Origin: a virus
Direction: 5' to 3' (one strand)
DNA length: 34,755 nt
IMG/VR virus record: IMGVR_UViG_3300032087_003792
Coordinates: 1-34,755 of that record
The translations under genes and the position numbers were made by a program. The notes below the pieces were generated by a model, which saw only the letters and a list, made by a program, of their open reading frames with translations, made no database searches and was not told where the DNA came from. Numbering within the stretch: the stretch's first letter is position 1; every line of letters starts with the position of its first letter. Positions 20,521 to 27,563 of this stretch are shown in pieces.

Positions 20521-22636
20521 CAATAGACCCCTTGATAACGTCCGCTTGCGCTCTCATGACTTCGCGGTTAATTGCCAAGTCTGAGCGGATCTTCTCGACG
20601 TTGAGTTGCGTGCCGTATTTAGCCTTCATCTCTTCCGCTTTTACAAAGAGCTCGGCGTCGAGCTCGTCGCGCTTGCGGTCGTCTTCCATGATCATCTTCT
20701 CACGCTCAAGCTGCAACTCTGCCGCCTTCTTCTGTATGTCGGCTTGTATCTGTTGGATTTGAACGGCGATAAGTTGCTCGTTGATGTCCGGCTTTTCCTC
20801 TTGCTGCGGAGGCTGGAACTGCGCCGGATCTGACCAGAACTGAGATACATCCTTAAAGCCGGCGAGCTCCGTCATTGCCTTGAGCGTATTGGATAGTTTC
20901 GCCATATCGGTGAGCGGATTGATTGGCCCCATAGTGGACATTGCCTCTTTCTGCATTTCCGCAATCTGGCGCAGCATCATCATGCGCTCGGTATCGGTGC
21001 CGCGGCCAAGTGCGACGTTGATGCTGACATCCATGTCGGCGTTCCAAACGCGCGGATCAATCGGCACAAACTCATTTGACAGCCGAACCATACGTGGCCG
21101 GTCTTGATGCGTTGTGATTAGGTGAAGCACGATCTTGTATAACTGCTTCATGCCAGTTTCCGCAAAGATCCGCGCAATAAGCTCTATGTGTTGCTGAGCG
21201 GCGCTGACAGTGGCCTGTACAGCCGACGCGGTAGATGACTGCAAGGCGCCGGCGTCCAAGCCCGCAGACGCCTTTGAGATGCCCGTGCGGGCTTCTTTGA
21301 TCTCGTCCATGTATTGAAGAACAGGAAATGCCTGTTGGCCAACGAATGGCATGGACATTGGCTGCACTTGGCCGGCTGCGCGCTGCCGGATGATGGCGCC
21401 AACCTCGTTGTTCATAACGTCTTCGATGTTGACCATGCCCTCGACGATTGCAACTCTAGGGTGAATTGACATTGCCAAGCTATCTAATGTGTTGCGCATG
21501 ATCGAAGACTTGATCCGCTGGATGTCCATCACCGCATCAGCGGTGGACATGCCATAGAAGTCGTGTGCCTCTGGGTCTGGGCAGAACGTCGCAAACGGAA
21601 CTATCGCGCACGGCTCGTTCATAAGGATCTTGTTGCCGTCGCCGGCGGTGCAAATTTTGCGCAACTCCGCGATGCCGTCTTGGTCGTAATCAACTTTGAT
21701 GTAGTTTTCGACGTAAAGCACCTTCTTCATCGCGGGATCGTGGCGCTCGTTCATCTCGTTATTCAGCGCGCGGTTTCGCGTGGTGCGCTCAATATTCGTC
21801 GCCATGTCTTCATGCGCCGAAGACATTTTTACAACCTCGTCGTAGTCGTAGCCCATCGCCACAAGCTCGGAGACGGTCAAAATGCGCCGGTGCGCAACGT
21901 AATCGGCGTCTTCAAGGGACTTCGCCTCGCGCGATATAAGGAACTCTTCGGGCGGCACCGCTTCCAGCTTCACGCGGCCATCAGGATGCGTATATGTTAC
22001 GCGAACCGCGTGCATCATTGGAGCGGGTAACATCTCGCCGGTCATGGGGTCAAAGCTGGGCTCGCCAAACGGCTCGGAGGCGACGATGTCAATTTCCGCC
22101 GCTGGATCTGACATCAACGCCGCCAGAGCGTTATCGTCGAGCCCCGTGAGGTCGTGTGTCTCGAATTTCGTCTGATCGTCCCAATAACACTTTAGCACGC
22201 CCACCTTGCGGATCAGCGCGTCCTTGAACGCGGCGTGCGTGTGCAAGAAGCCGTTGTTGTCACGGTTGATGATGTAATTTGCATACTCGGTCGCCTGCTT
22301 GGCCGCGGCAACGTCTTCCGGCCCCTGCGGCGCGTATTCCACCGTGCGGTCGGTGCTATGAAATATCCGCATCAGCGACGGCATGATAGCCTGTACGGTA
22401 TCCCGTACATCCATGCTGACCACTTGGCTGCGGCCCTCTTCCTCATCACCAAACGGGTCGCCGCGATAATACTCGGTCGCCGTGGCGCGATATGGCGATA
22501 CCCAGTTGTCGGAGTAGTCAATCGCGTCTTCGATTTCCTTGCCGACGATGCCTTGTAACTCGTCGTCACCCATTACGTTTGGTTCGAGCTCTTCTTCGAG
22601 GGCGCTCATGATTTGGTTGATTTCGTTCTGTATCAC
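20513..22636 (-). CDS. Portal protein (P22/SU10-like, 707 aa)
   Basis: Diagnostic portal segments occur in order: VGKEIEDAIDYSDNWVSPYR, TEYYRGDPFGDEEEGRSQVVSMDVRDTVQAIMPSLMRIFHS, ATEYANYIINRDNNGFLHTHAAFKDALIRKVGVLKCYW, PCAIVPFATFCPDPEAHDFYGMSTADAVMDIQRIKSS, and ARTGISKASAGLDAGAL. The C-terminal 130 residues are a long helical barrel/coiled-coil rich in Gln, Glu and Lys. The gene begins with GTG overlapping the previous stop (GTGA). The dodecameric portal is the channel for DNA packaging by the terminase encoded near 28 kb. Confidence 0.9.
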   Translation of the reverse strand: MIQNEINQIMSALEEELEPNVMGDDELQGIVGKEIEDAIDYSDNWVSPYRATATEYYRGDPFGDEEEGRSQVVSMDVRDTVQAIMPSLMRIFHSTDRTVEYAPQGPEDVAAAKQATEYANYIINRDNNGFLHTHAAFKDALIRKVGVLKCYWDDQTKFETHDLTGLDDNALAALMSDPAAEIDIVASEPFGEPSFDPMTGEMLPAPMMHAVRVTYTHPDGRVKLEAVPPEEFLISREAKSLEDADYVAHRRILTVSELVAMGYDYDEVVKMSSAHEDMATNIERTTRNRALNNEMNERHDPAMKKVLYVENYIKVDYDQDGIAELRKICTAGDGNKILMNEPCAIVPFATFCPDPEAHDFYGMSTADAVMDIQRIKSSIMRNTLDSLAMSIHPRVAIVEGMVNIEDVMNNEVGAIIRQRAAGQVQPMSMPFVGQQAFPVLQYMDEIKEARTGISKASAGLDAGALQSSTASAVQATVSAAQQHIELIARIFAETGMKQLYKIVLHLITTHQDRPRMVRLSNEFVPIDPRVWNADMDVSINVALGRGTDTERMMMLRQIAEMQKEAMSTMGPINPLTDMAKLSNTLKAMTELAGFKDVSQFWSDPAQFQPPQQEEKPDINEQLIAVQIQQIQADIQKKAAELQLEREKMIMEDDRKRDELDAELFVKAEEMKAKYGTQLNVEKIRSDLAINREVMRAQADVIKGSIDD

Positions 22637-24768
22637 TGCCCTTGCCTTTCCAAATAGCTCATAATGTTTTCTAGTATCTCAGGCGTTATTCTCTGCACCG
22701 GCATAATAGTCTTAATGGCATGAGACATGTTTGCCTCTGTAAGTGGTAGCCCGCGCTTGTCAAGTAAACCTTCACGCGGCTTATATACGTCTCTAAATAT
22801 AAGCCTTTGGGGTACGGGCGGAAGTGAACCAGTATAATCACCTTTTATCTGAGTGTTATACGTTGAGTGCGGCACTCTAGCCGCTAATATATTGCCTTTA
22901 GAGACATTTTGAAGAAGTGGTTCGCTTGTGTCGATTTTAGAAACGCCTAAACCAAACATGCCAGAACCAAGATCTCTTTGGGTTGGATCTGTAACAGCAT
23001 ATCGCCCCTGCGCTGGGGATGGTAAGCCTTCGGCTTGCATGGGGTTGCTGTCCATAAGTCTGATAAAGGCTTTTCTTTTTGGCGAACTAGTATTAACGAC
23101 CCACTCGCGCAATTTTGGAGAGCGTAACCCCACAAAGTCTGGGTCAACAAGGCTTCTCATAGTATCGTTAAATTTTTTAGTCGCTTCTTTGCTGATCTTT
23201 GATCCCTTAACAAGCTCCGCCATAGTGGCGCCGGTAAATGTGGCAAAATCGTTTGCGTCAGGCGCCATGCTGCCAGTCACGCCATAAACGTCTTCGCCAC
23301 CTGTGTCTCTTTGTGCTTTTGTTGCTTCGTCCTCAATGCGAGTAATGATATTTTTATTAGACGCCCATATTGCTCTGTCCTGTTGAGCCGCTGGCCCAAC
23401 CATAAAGTCTACACCGCCTTCAGTATAAACAGGATCGTCAAACTTAATATCGTCAACGCCTTCAATAAGTAGCCCGCGAGACGTTCTGTCTCCATAAAAC
23501 GGAAGAATAAGTTTATTTTCCATATCTTCCCAAGATATGGGGTTGCGCGGTAAATTTTCGCCGGTATCTGTAAACTTAACGTCAGTATCCGATAAAAACT
23601 TTCTCATTTTTGTATTTTGGTAACCAATAGGGTCTAGCTCTGCCTTTAAGGCTTTATTGGGGTCTTTATTTGAAACGGCGGCGAGAATACCGGCGCTTTT
23701 GGAGGTATTGGCCGCCATAATTGATGGGTCGTAAGCATCATTAAATTGAGCAAACCTGCTTCTAATAACTTCGGGATCTCCAGCGGTACGCTCCACAAGC
23801 ATAATGTTGCTTATGTTTTCTGGCGTGTATTTAAAGTCTTTAGCAAAAGTTTCGCTTGGCTTCACCCCTTCGATCATATTCACGTATGGGATGTTGGTGT
23901 ACCCCTTATCGGTCAACTCTTGCTTGAAGACTTTTAACCCCTCTTCAAGATCCAACCCGCGCGCGTCAGCAAAGGCGTTCATAGCCTCGCGGACACCATC
24001 TTCAGAAAGTACAGTCTCTCCGTCAATTTCAAAGCTACGGGACGATATAGATGGATCGATGTCTATGCCGAACTCTTCAAAGTCTTTTATGGTAAATGGC
24101 TTTTCCGCTCTCATTTTAAGCGGCAGTGTGACGCCGCTGCTAGGCGGATCAGAAGAATAGATCCAACTCTCTTTGAGATCCTTGGCATTTCTACCGTGTC
24201 TTGCGTAAAACCTGTCCTCCGCCTGCCTTGGCGTGCCAACGTGAACGCCCAGACGATCAAACCGCGCACCCTCTGGGGGTGGCATGAGCTTGTCGCCTAT
24301 CATCTCGTTGCTCTTCATATAGTGATAAGCGTCACCATATGAGATGTCTTCGCTGGAGCGACGTGGAGCAAGTTTCATAGCACTTTTTGGCGCTGAAACT
24401 TTAGCACTAGGCGCTGCAACCGCAGAAAGCGCAGCCGTGCCAAGCGCCTCGCTCTGCATATCCTCCGCTGGAATTAGCCCGCGCGCCGCCATAGACGGAG
24501 CATCAAAAGCCTTTGCTGTTGGCGTGAGTATGCCTCTAAGAAACGGAGTAATGCCTTCAAACTTGACCGTACTTCCGCCGTAGCTGCCGATGTCTTTTGA
24601 GAGCAATCCGCCAAAAACTGGCCGGCGACCTTGCTCTTGAAGTCGAGATAAATAATTTCTTTGCGCGTCATATAAAGAAGCAAACGGGCTTGCTTCTTCT
24701 CTCAATAAACGCATTTCCTCTGCGCTGGTAAGGGAGTTTTCAGCCCTTATCCGGTCAAGCACACCCAT
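22633..24768 (-). CDS. Large polyvalent-type protein with ADP-ribosyltransferase-like domain (711 aa)
   Basis: Residues about 165-345 follow the order of ADP-ribosyltransferase domains found in phage polyvalent proteins: RLGVHVGTPRQAEDRF, ESWIYSSDPPSSGVTLPLKMRAEKPFTI, GYTNIPYVNMIE, then NIMLVERTAGDPEVIRSRFAQFNDA. The final IRSRFAxFxDA is a very typical ending of that domain. An Ala-rich segment lies before it, and the remaining C-terminal 360 residues have no recognised motif. The position next to the portal suggests a virion protein that could be delivered with the DNA and modify a host target. Catalytic competence cannot be judged from sequence alone. The ATG directly follows the upstream stop (TAGATG). 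Confidence 0.6.
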   Translation of the reverse strand: MGVLDRIRAENSLTSAEEMRLLREEASPFASLYDAQRNYLSRLQEQGRRPVFGGLLSKDIGSYGGSTVKFEGITPFLRGILTPTAKAFDAPSMAARGLIPAEDMQSEALGTAALSAVAAPSAKVSAPKSAMKLAPRRSSEDISYGDAYHYMKSNEMIGDKLMPPPEGARFDRLGVHVGTPRQAEDRFYARHGRNAKDLKESWIYSSDPPSSGVTLPLKMRAEKPFTIKDFEEFGIDIDPSISSRSFEIDGETVLSEDGVREAMNAFADARGLDLEEGLKVFKQELTDKGYTNIPYVNMIEGVKPSETFAKDFKYTPENISNIMLVERTAGDPEVIRSRFAQFNDAYDPSIMAANTSKSAGILAAVSNKDPNKALKAELDPIGYQNTKMRKFLSDTDVKFTDTGENLPRNPISWEDMENKLILPFYGDRTSRGLLIEGVDDIKFDDPVYTEGGVDFMVGPAAQQDRAIWASNKNIITRIEDEATKAQRDTGGEDVYGVTGSMAPDANDFATFTGATMAELVKGSKISKEATKKFNDTMRSLVDPDFVGLRSPKLREWVVNTSSPKRKAFIRLMDSNPMQAEGLPSPAQGRYAVTDPTQRDLGSGMFGLGVSKIDTSEPLLQNVSKGNILAARVPHSTYNTQIKGDYTGSLPPVPQRLIFRDVYKPREGLLDKRGLPLTEANMSHAIKTIMPVQRITPEILENIMSYLERQGQ

Positions 24769-25029
24769 CTAACACTTCCATCTTCTACGTGCCGCCTTGC
24801 CGCGCTCGCCCGTCCAACCGCTGGAACGTGCGCAGAACGACTTCTTGCGCGCCGCGTCCTTCTTGGTCTTCGGGTTTGGCGCAGGCGCTTTTAAGTTTGA
24901 GCCAGTCGCGCGGTTGTACTTCGCCCTGCCCTTCGCGGTCAATCCTCCGCCCTGTTTGACGGATAGCTTCTCGCCGCGACCTACTGAGAGGCTTGGGCCA
25001 GATTTACGCTTACGCTTTTTTTCTGCCAT
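24769..25029 (-). CDS. Small basic conserved phage protein (DUF6321-like, 86 aa)
   Basis: Contains KQGGGLTAKGRAKYNRATGSNLKAP and KKSFCARSSGW with a final RRRWKC, the pattern of DUF6321-type proteins as I remember it. It is very rich in Lys and Arg with two Cys residues. It overlaps the preceding small gene by 20 nt. Possibly a DNA-condensing or head-associated protein; function unproven. Confidence 0.7.
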   Translation of the reverse strand: MAEKKRKRKSGPSLSVGRGEKLSVKQGGGLTAKGRAKYNRATGSNLKAPAPNPKTKKDAARKKSFCARSSGWTGERGKAARRRWKC

Positions 25030-25240
25030 CTTTTTTTGGTTTCCAACTTATTCTTGCCGGTCCAGTTTTCTTTTTAGCCATTTTTTTAGCTGTCTCACTA
25101 CTCGCTTGGCTTTTAGGACGACAAGCCGGATAAGACTTGCGCTTGTCTTTAGGCCCAGATCTACCGCACTTCTTGCCCGTTTTAACATCTCGCCAGTCTT
25201 CCTTAAACCACTTCGTCAATCCGCCGCGCGTCTTAGCCAT
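25010..25240 (-). CDS. Small basic conserved phage protein (DUF5872-like, 76 aa)
   Basis: The start is the ATG at 25238-25240 (MAKTRGGLTKWFKEDWRDVK); the open frame extends further but the upstream part is the shadow of another gene. GLTKWFKEDWRDVKTGKKCGRSG and KRKSYPACRP form a signature I associate with DUF5872-type proteins in phages and large DNA viruses. Three Cys residues are in a strongly basic context. The ATG lies inside the end of the 53-aa gene, so the two are coupled. Confidence 0.7.
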   Translation of the reverse strand: MAKTRGGLTKWFKEDWRDVKTGKKCGRSGPKDKRKSYPACRPKSQASSETAKKMAKKKTGPARISWKPKKDGRKKA

Positions 25241-25394
25241 ACGTGCCACCGCGCTTCTTATACTCGCGCACAAGCCACGCATTTGCGTATGCGCTGGGGT
25301 ACACGTCAAACTTCTTCTTCGCCGCCGCCTTCACACGCGCGTAGAGCGCGGGGTTCTTTGGCTTTGGTCCGCTCGTCTTCTTTTTCGTCGCCAT
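25233..25394 (-). CDS. Small basic conserved phage protein (53 aa)
   Basis: A short gene starting at the ATG at 25392-25394. The product begins MATKKKTSGPKPKNPALYAR and continues with VYPSAYANAWLVREYKKRGG, a segment conserved in small proteins of many marine phages. The stop TAA overlaps the start of the next gene. It belongs to a run of at least four Lys-rich miniproteins encoded before the ADP-ribosyltransferase-like protein. Confidence 0.7.
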   Translation of the reverse strand: MATKKKTSGPKPKNPALYARVKAAAKKKFDVYPSAYANAWLVREYKKRGGTYG

Positions 25395-25580
25395 CTATGC
25401 CTCTTCGTCCCAACTTATGCACTGCCAATCGACAGGCGTGTAAGCTGGAAATATCTGTATCGCGTAATCAAAGCCAGCGCGTATACTGGCAACGCATTGA
25501 TCCTCACTCGGCAACACCGGCCCGCCAAACGCAAAGCACTGTGCGGAGGTATTACAAAGCATCAGGACCGCGGTCCACAT
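25395..25580 (-). CDS. Small cysteine-containing protein, possibly exported (61 aa)
   Basis: The start is the ATG at 25578-25580, overlapping the upstream stop as TAATG (MWTAVLMLCNTSAQCFAFGG). The first 20 residues are hydrophobic and could be a signal or anchor. Four Cys residues (9, 15, 29, 54) and an aromatic, acidic C-terminus (CISWDEEA) suggest a small disulfide-bonded domain. Similar tiny proteins occur near capsid genes in marine phages. The longer open frame upstream is not coding. Confidence 0.55.
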   Translation of the reverse strand: MWTAVLMLCNTSAQCFAFGGPVLPSEDQCVASIRAGFDYAIQIFPAYTPVDWQCISWDEEA

Positions 25581-25711
25581 TATTTCTTTTTCATGCGGCG
25601 CTTGGTGGTGGTGCCATATTGCACCTTCTTGCCGCTTTTTGCCGCTGCCTTCTTGGCCGCTGCCTTCCCTTTTTTCGTGTATGCGTAATGCTTCCCCGCA
25701 ACCATAGGCAT
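25580..25711 (-). CDS. Lysine-rich miniprotein (43 aa)
   Basis: The start is the ATG at 25709-25711 behind AAGGAG (MPMVAGKHYAYTKKGKAAAK). The rest is Ala/Lys-rich and ends RRMKKK. It is the first gene of the long virion operon, after the intergenic region. The KHYAYTKKGKAAA pattern recurs in tiny proteins of marine phages. Probably nucleic-acid associated because of its charge; this is inference. Confidence 0.65.
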   Translation of the reverse strand: MPMVAGKHYAYTKKGKAAAKKAAAKSGKKVQYGTTTKRRMKKK

Positions 25712-25760
25712 ATGTCGTCTCCTTGTGCAACTCACACACATAATACAGGAATTTCGCGTA

Positions 25761-25800
25761 AAATAAACCCCGCGCGGGCGTCGAGCATACCCGCGCGGGG
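25761..25800 (-). terminator. Strong GC-rich terminator (minus strand)
   Basis: CCCCGCGCGGG (25768-25778) and CCCGCGCGGGG (25790-25800) pair perfectly over 11 bp with an 11-nt loop. On the minus strand the stem is followed by TTTATTTTA. It would stop leftward transcripts arriving from the packaging genes just before the virion operon starts. Confidence 0.75.
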
Positions 25801-25854
25801 GAGACGTGAAGGGAAACACGTCGTCTGCGGCCATGGGGAGGAACGCCGCTGCCA

Positions 25855-25911
25855 AAAGAGTACCACAGAGTTTGCGAAAAACTAAGTGGACTTTTTCGCA
25901 AACTTTTTTTT
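25855..25911 (+). terminator. Twin terminator-like hairpin, copy 1
   Basis: GTTTGCGAAAAA (25870-25881) and TTTTTCGCAAAC (25892-25903) form a perfect 12-bp stem with a 10-nt loop, followed by eight T on the plus strand. The 55 bp from 25855 to 25909 are repeated exactly at 26060-26114. No plus-strand gene lies upstream within 20 kb, so it may end an antisense or small RNA, or insulate the genes that follow. Confidence 0.7.
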
Positions 25912-25928
25912 GTTTTAGGGTTCGACTA

Positions 25929-25957
25929 AAAAGCAAAAGAGACCCTAAGGGGTCTCT
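25929..25957 (-). terminator. Terminator (minus strand)
   Basis: AGAGACCC (25938-25945) and GGGTCTCT (25950-25957) pair over 8 bp around a TAAG loop. On the minus strand the stem is followed by TTTGCTTTTT. It is a second stop for leftward transcripts that cross the plus-strand gene pair. Confidence 0.7.
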
Positions 25958-26059
25958 TATGTCAGCCTCCATAGCGAAGACTTCGTAGGCTCGGCCTACC
26001 TCCAACCTAGGGTCTTTAAGCTGAGAATGCAACAAAAAACAGCATTATAACAGATGGAG

Positions 26060-26136
26060 AAAGAGTACCACAGAGTTTGCGAAAAACTAAGTGGACTTTT
26101 TCGCAAACTTTTTTCGTTTTTCGCAAACTTTTTTCG
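26060..26136 (+). terminator. Twin terminator-like hairpin, copy 2, with duplicated arm
   Basis: This is the second copy of the 55-bp element, with the same 12-bp stem at 26075-26086/26097-26108 followed by six T on the plus strand. Here the 20-bp right arm (TTTTTCGCAAACTTTTTTCG) is repeated in tandem at 26097-26116 and 26117-26136, which would allow two alternative hairpins. Confidence 0.7.
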
Positions 26137-26145
26137 TTTTAGGGG

Positions 26146-26178
26146 TTGCAATCTGTATCTGTTAACACTATGTTAACA
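26146..26178 (+). promoter_or_regulatory. Candidate promoter with TGTTAACA operator pair
   Basis: TTGCAA (26146-26151) and TATGTT (26169-26174) are separated by 17 bp and each match four of the six sigma70 consensus bases. Two copies of the palindromic octamer TGTTAACA (26160-26167, 26171-26178) overlap the spacer and -10 region, a good place for a repressor. The octamer also occurs at 3499-3506 and 28976-28983. Confidence 0.45.
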
Positions 26179-26199
26179 ATATAACAGATGGAGAAAGAC

Positions 26200-26517
26200 A
26201 TGAAAAACTACGCAAATCTTTACGGATACTCAGATGTTCGGCCATATGAAGTTGTTCGCGTTGTATCAGAAAAAACAATCGATGTTCGTCCAATGAATGT
26301 TGATAAAGATCCAAACTGGAAACCTGAGATCATCGCCGGTGGCTTTGCTGGCCATTGCATAAACCAACATGAGCAGACTTGGATTATCACCAGCGACGAA
26401 GAAGCGAAAACAATTCGCATCCGTTACAGCGCCAAGAGAGGTTGCTTTCAAAATAAATACGGCGACCGTTTTAAATTGGCCGATCAGCCACGTTACTATT
26501 ACGACTACAACTTTTAA
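26200..26517 (+). CDS. Conserved phage hypothetical protein (105 aa)
   Basis: The start is the ATG at 26200 (MKNYANLYGYSDVRPYEVV), with GGAG 8 nt upstream; an ATG four codons earlier lies in the ribosome-binding site itself and is less likely. The pattern YGYSDVRPYEVVRVVSEKT, GGFAGHCINQHEQTW, KYGDRFKLADQPRYYYDYNF is one I recognise from many phages of marine and other bacteria, without known function. It is a compact beta-rich protein. It is encoded on the opposite strand to nearly everything else. Confidence 0.7.
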   Translation: MKNYANLYGYSDVRPYEVVRVVSEKTIDVRPMNVDKDPNWKPEIIAGGFAGHCINQHEQTWIITSDEEAKTIRIRYSAKRGCFQNKYGDRFKLADQPRYYYDYNF

Positions 26518-26522
26518 CCAGC

Positions 26523-26538
26523 GGGGGCTTCGGCCCCC
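26523..26538 (+). promoter_or_regulatory. UUCG hairpin between the two plus-strand genes
   Basis: GGGGGC-TTCG-GCCCCC is a six-pair stem with a stable tetraloop. It lies between the stop at 26517 and the ribosome-binding site of the next gene. No T-run follows. It probably stabilises or limits the upstream message. Confidence 0.55.
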
Positions 26539-26559
26539 CACAACGCCTTGGAGGGCAGT

Positions 26560-26961
26560 ATGACTACAGCAACTTTCATCTACAACGACGGCGGACGCAA
26601 GGACGCAGGTTACAAAGGCACCGCGGGAGACTGCGCCGCACGGGCGATGGCCATCGCGCTGGAGATCCCATACAAGCAGGCATACGATGAACTCGCCAGA
26701 GCGCATCGCGCACGCACTGGTCAAAAGACCGCGCGCAAAGGCATCTACAAAGATGACTTTGAAACAGTGCTCGCGCGCTACGGATGGGTATGGCGCCCAG
26801 CGCCAAAGCTCGACGGGCGCAAAGCGCGATGCGGCGACATGCCAAAGGGCAAAGTCATCGCGCGCATGGCGCGCCACTACGCGGCCGTCATTGACGGCGT
26901 CGTGCACGATAGCTGGGATAGCACCGATAAAATGATTTATGGCTATTGGTGCGCAGCCTAA
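26560..26961 (+). CDS. Papain/C39-like fold phage protein (133 aa)
   Basis: The start is the ATG at 26560 behind GGAGGG. The N-terminal YKGTAGDCAARAMAIALEIPY places a Cys (C25) at the head of a helix, and RHYAAVIDGVVHDSWD places a His (H106) in the following beta hairpin, with an Asp/His pair (H116, D117) after it. This Cys-His order resembles cysteine-peptidase folds (papain or C39 type) and is common in small phage proteins. A protease or other cysteine-hydrolase role is plausible but unproven. Its 3' end overlaps the convergent oxygenase gene by 4 nt. Confidence 0.65.
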   Translation: MTTATFIYNDGGRKDAGYKGTAGDCAARAMAIALEIPYKQAYDELARAHRARTGQKTARKGIYKDDFETVLARYGWVWRPAPKLDGRKARCGDMPKGKVIARMARHYAAVIDGVVHDSWDSTDKMIYGYWCAA

Positions 26962-27554
26962 TTCGGCACCTCGGTGAGCCAAGTCGTCAATATGTACTTG
27001 GCTTGCTTTCCCAACGGGGGATTGCCGCGGTGCGTATACGTCCAGTCAGCCGGCCAAATGAGGGCTCTGTTCCTCTTTGGCTTTATGCGTTTGGATTGAT
27101 ACAAAAACTCAGTCTCACCCCCCTCGTCCACGTCGTTCAGGTAAAGCTGCACCACAAGCTGCCTCTGAGGCACCGGCTCAAAACCCTCGCAATGCCACGA
27201 ATGAAACCCGCCGCTGGGTTTAACGCGCTTCATCTTAACCAGCATTGCCGTCATGCGGGGCTGCTTTAATATATTAAACTTATCGACATACAGCGGATAC
27301 ATCTCCTCCCACAAAATCTTGTAAAAGTAGCTCGCAAAATTATCTGGCATACGCTGAACAAGGGCCGGATCATTAAAAAACACCTCGTCCATGTCACGAT
27401 CCAGCTTATCGTCCGACGACGGCTGCGCCATGCCATCGCGGTCGCACTTCTCAAAGAAGTTAATGACAGCGTCTATGTAGCTCTCGTCAAAAAAATTATC
27501 GTATATCCCGATAAACTCATCAATCGTGTAACGCTTCTGCACTTCCTCTGACAT
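26958..27554 (-). CDS. 2OG-Fe(II) dioxygenase (198 aa)
   Basis: A prolyl-4-hydroxylase-type oxygenase: the iron ligands HxE (H121, E123 in FHSWHCEG) and distal H175 (WTYTHRGNPP), with a 2-oxoglutarate-binding Lys near 186 (KQAKYILTTWL). The strand LVVQLYLNDVDEGGETEF is highly typical of this family. AGGAGGG precedes the ATG. It probably hydroxylates a protein or nucleic-acid substrate; such enzymes are frequent in marine phages near terminase or tail genes. The substrate cannot be read from sequence. Confidence 0.88.
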   Translation of the reverse strand: MSEEVQKRYTIDEFIGIYDNFFDESYIDAVINFFEKCDRDGMAQPSSDDKLDRDMDEVFFNDPALVQRMPDNFASYFYKILWEEMYPLYVDKFNILKQPRMTAMLVKMKRVKPSGGFHSWHCEGFEPVPQRQLVVQLYLNDVDEGGETEFLYQSKRIKPKRNRALIWPADWTYTHRGNPPLGKQAKYILTTWLTEVPN

Positions 27555-27563
27555 TATGCCCTC

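Larger units (their letters stand above)
25712..26145. other. Intergenic regulatory region with multiple terminators
   Basis: No convincing gene is seen here. The region separates the virion operon (leftward from 25711) from the plus-strand genes (rightward from 26200). It contains two minus-strand terminators, two 55-bp direct repeats with plus-strand terminator hairpins, and, on the minus strand, TATTAT (plus 25740-25745) placed where a -10 box for the virion operon could lie, without a good -35. A short direct repeat, TATAACAGATGGAGAAAGA-like, occurs at about 26046 and 26180; the second copy is the ribosome-binding site of the next gene. Confidence 0.6.

Noticed and set aside
24797-25885. 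Long plus-strand open frame of 362 codons
   Set aside because: It is antisense to five well-supported small minus-strand genes with good ribosome-binding sites; the translation is Ser/Arg/Leu-rich shadow sequence.
25914-25932. tRNA-like T-arm (TTTAG-GGTTCGA-CTAAA) as a tRNA or attachment site
   Set aside because: The TTCGA word is out of register for a T-loop and no acceptor, D or anticodon arms can be built around it.
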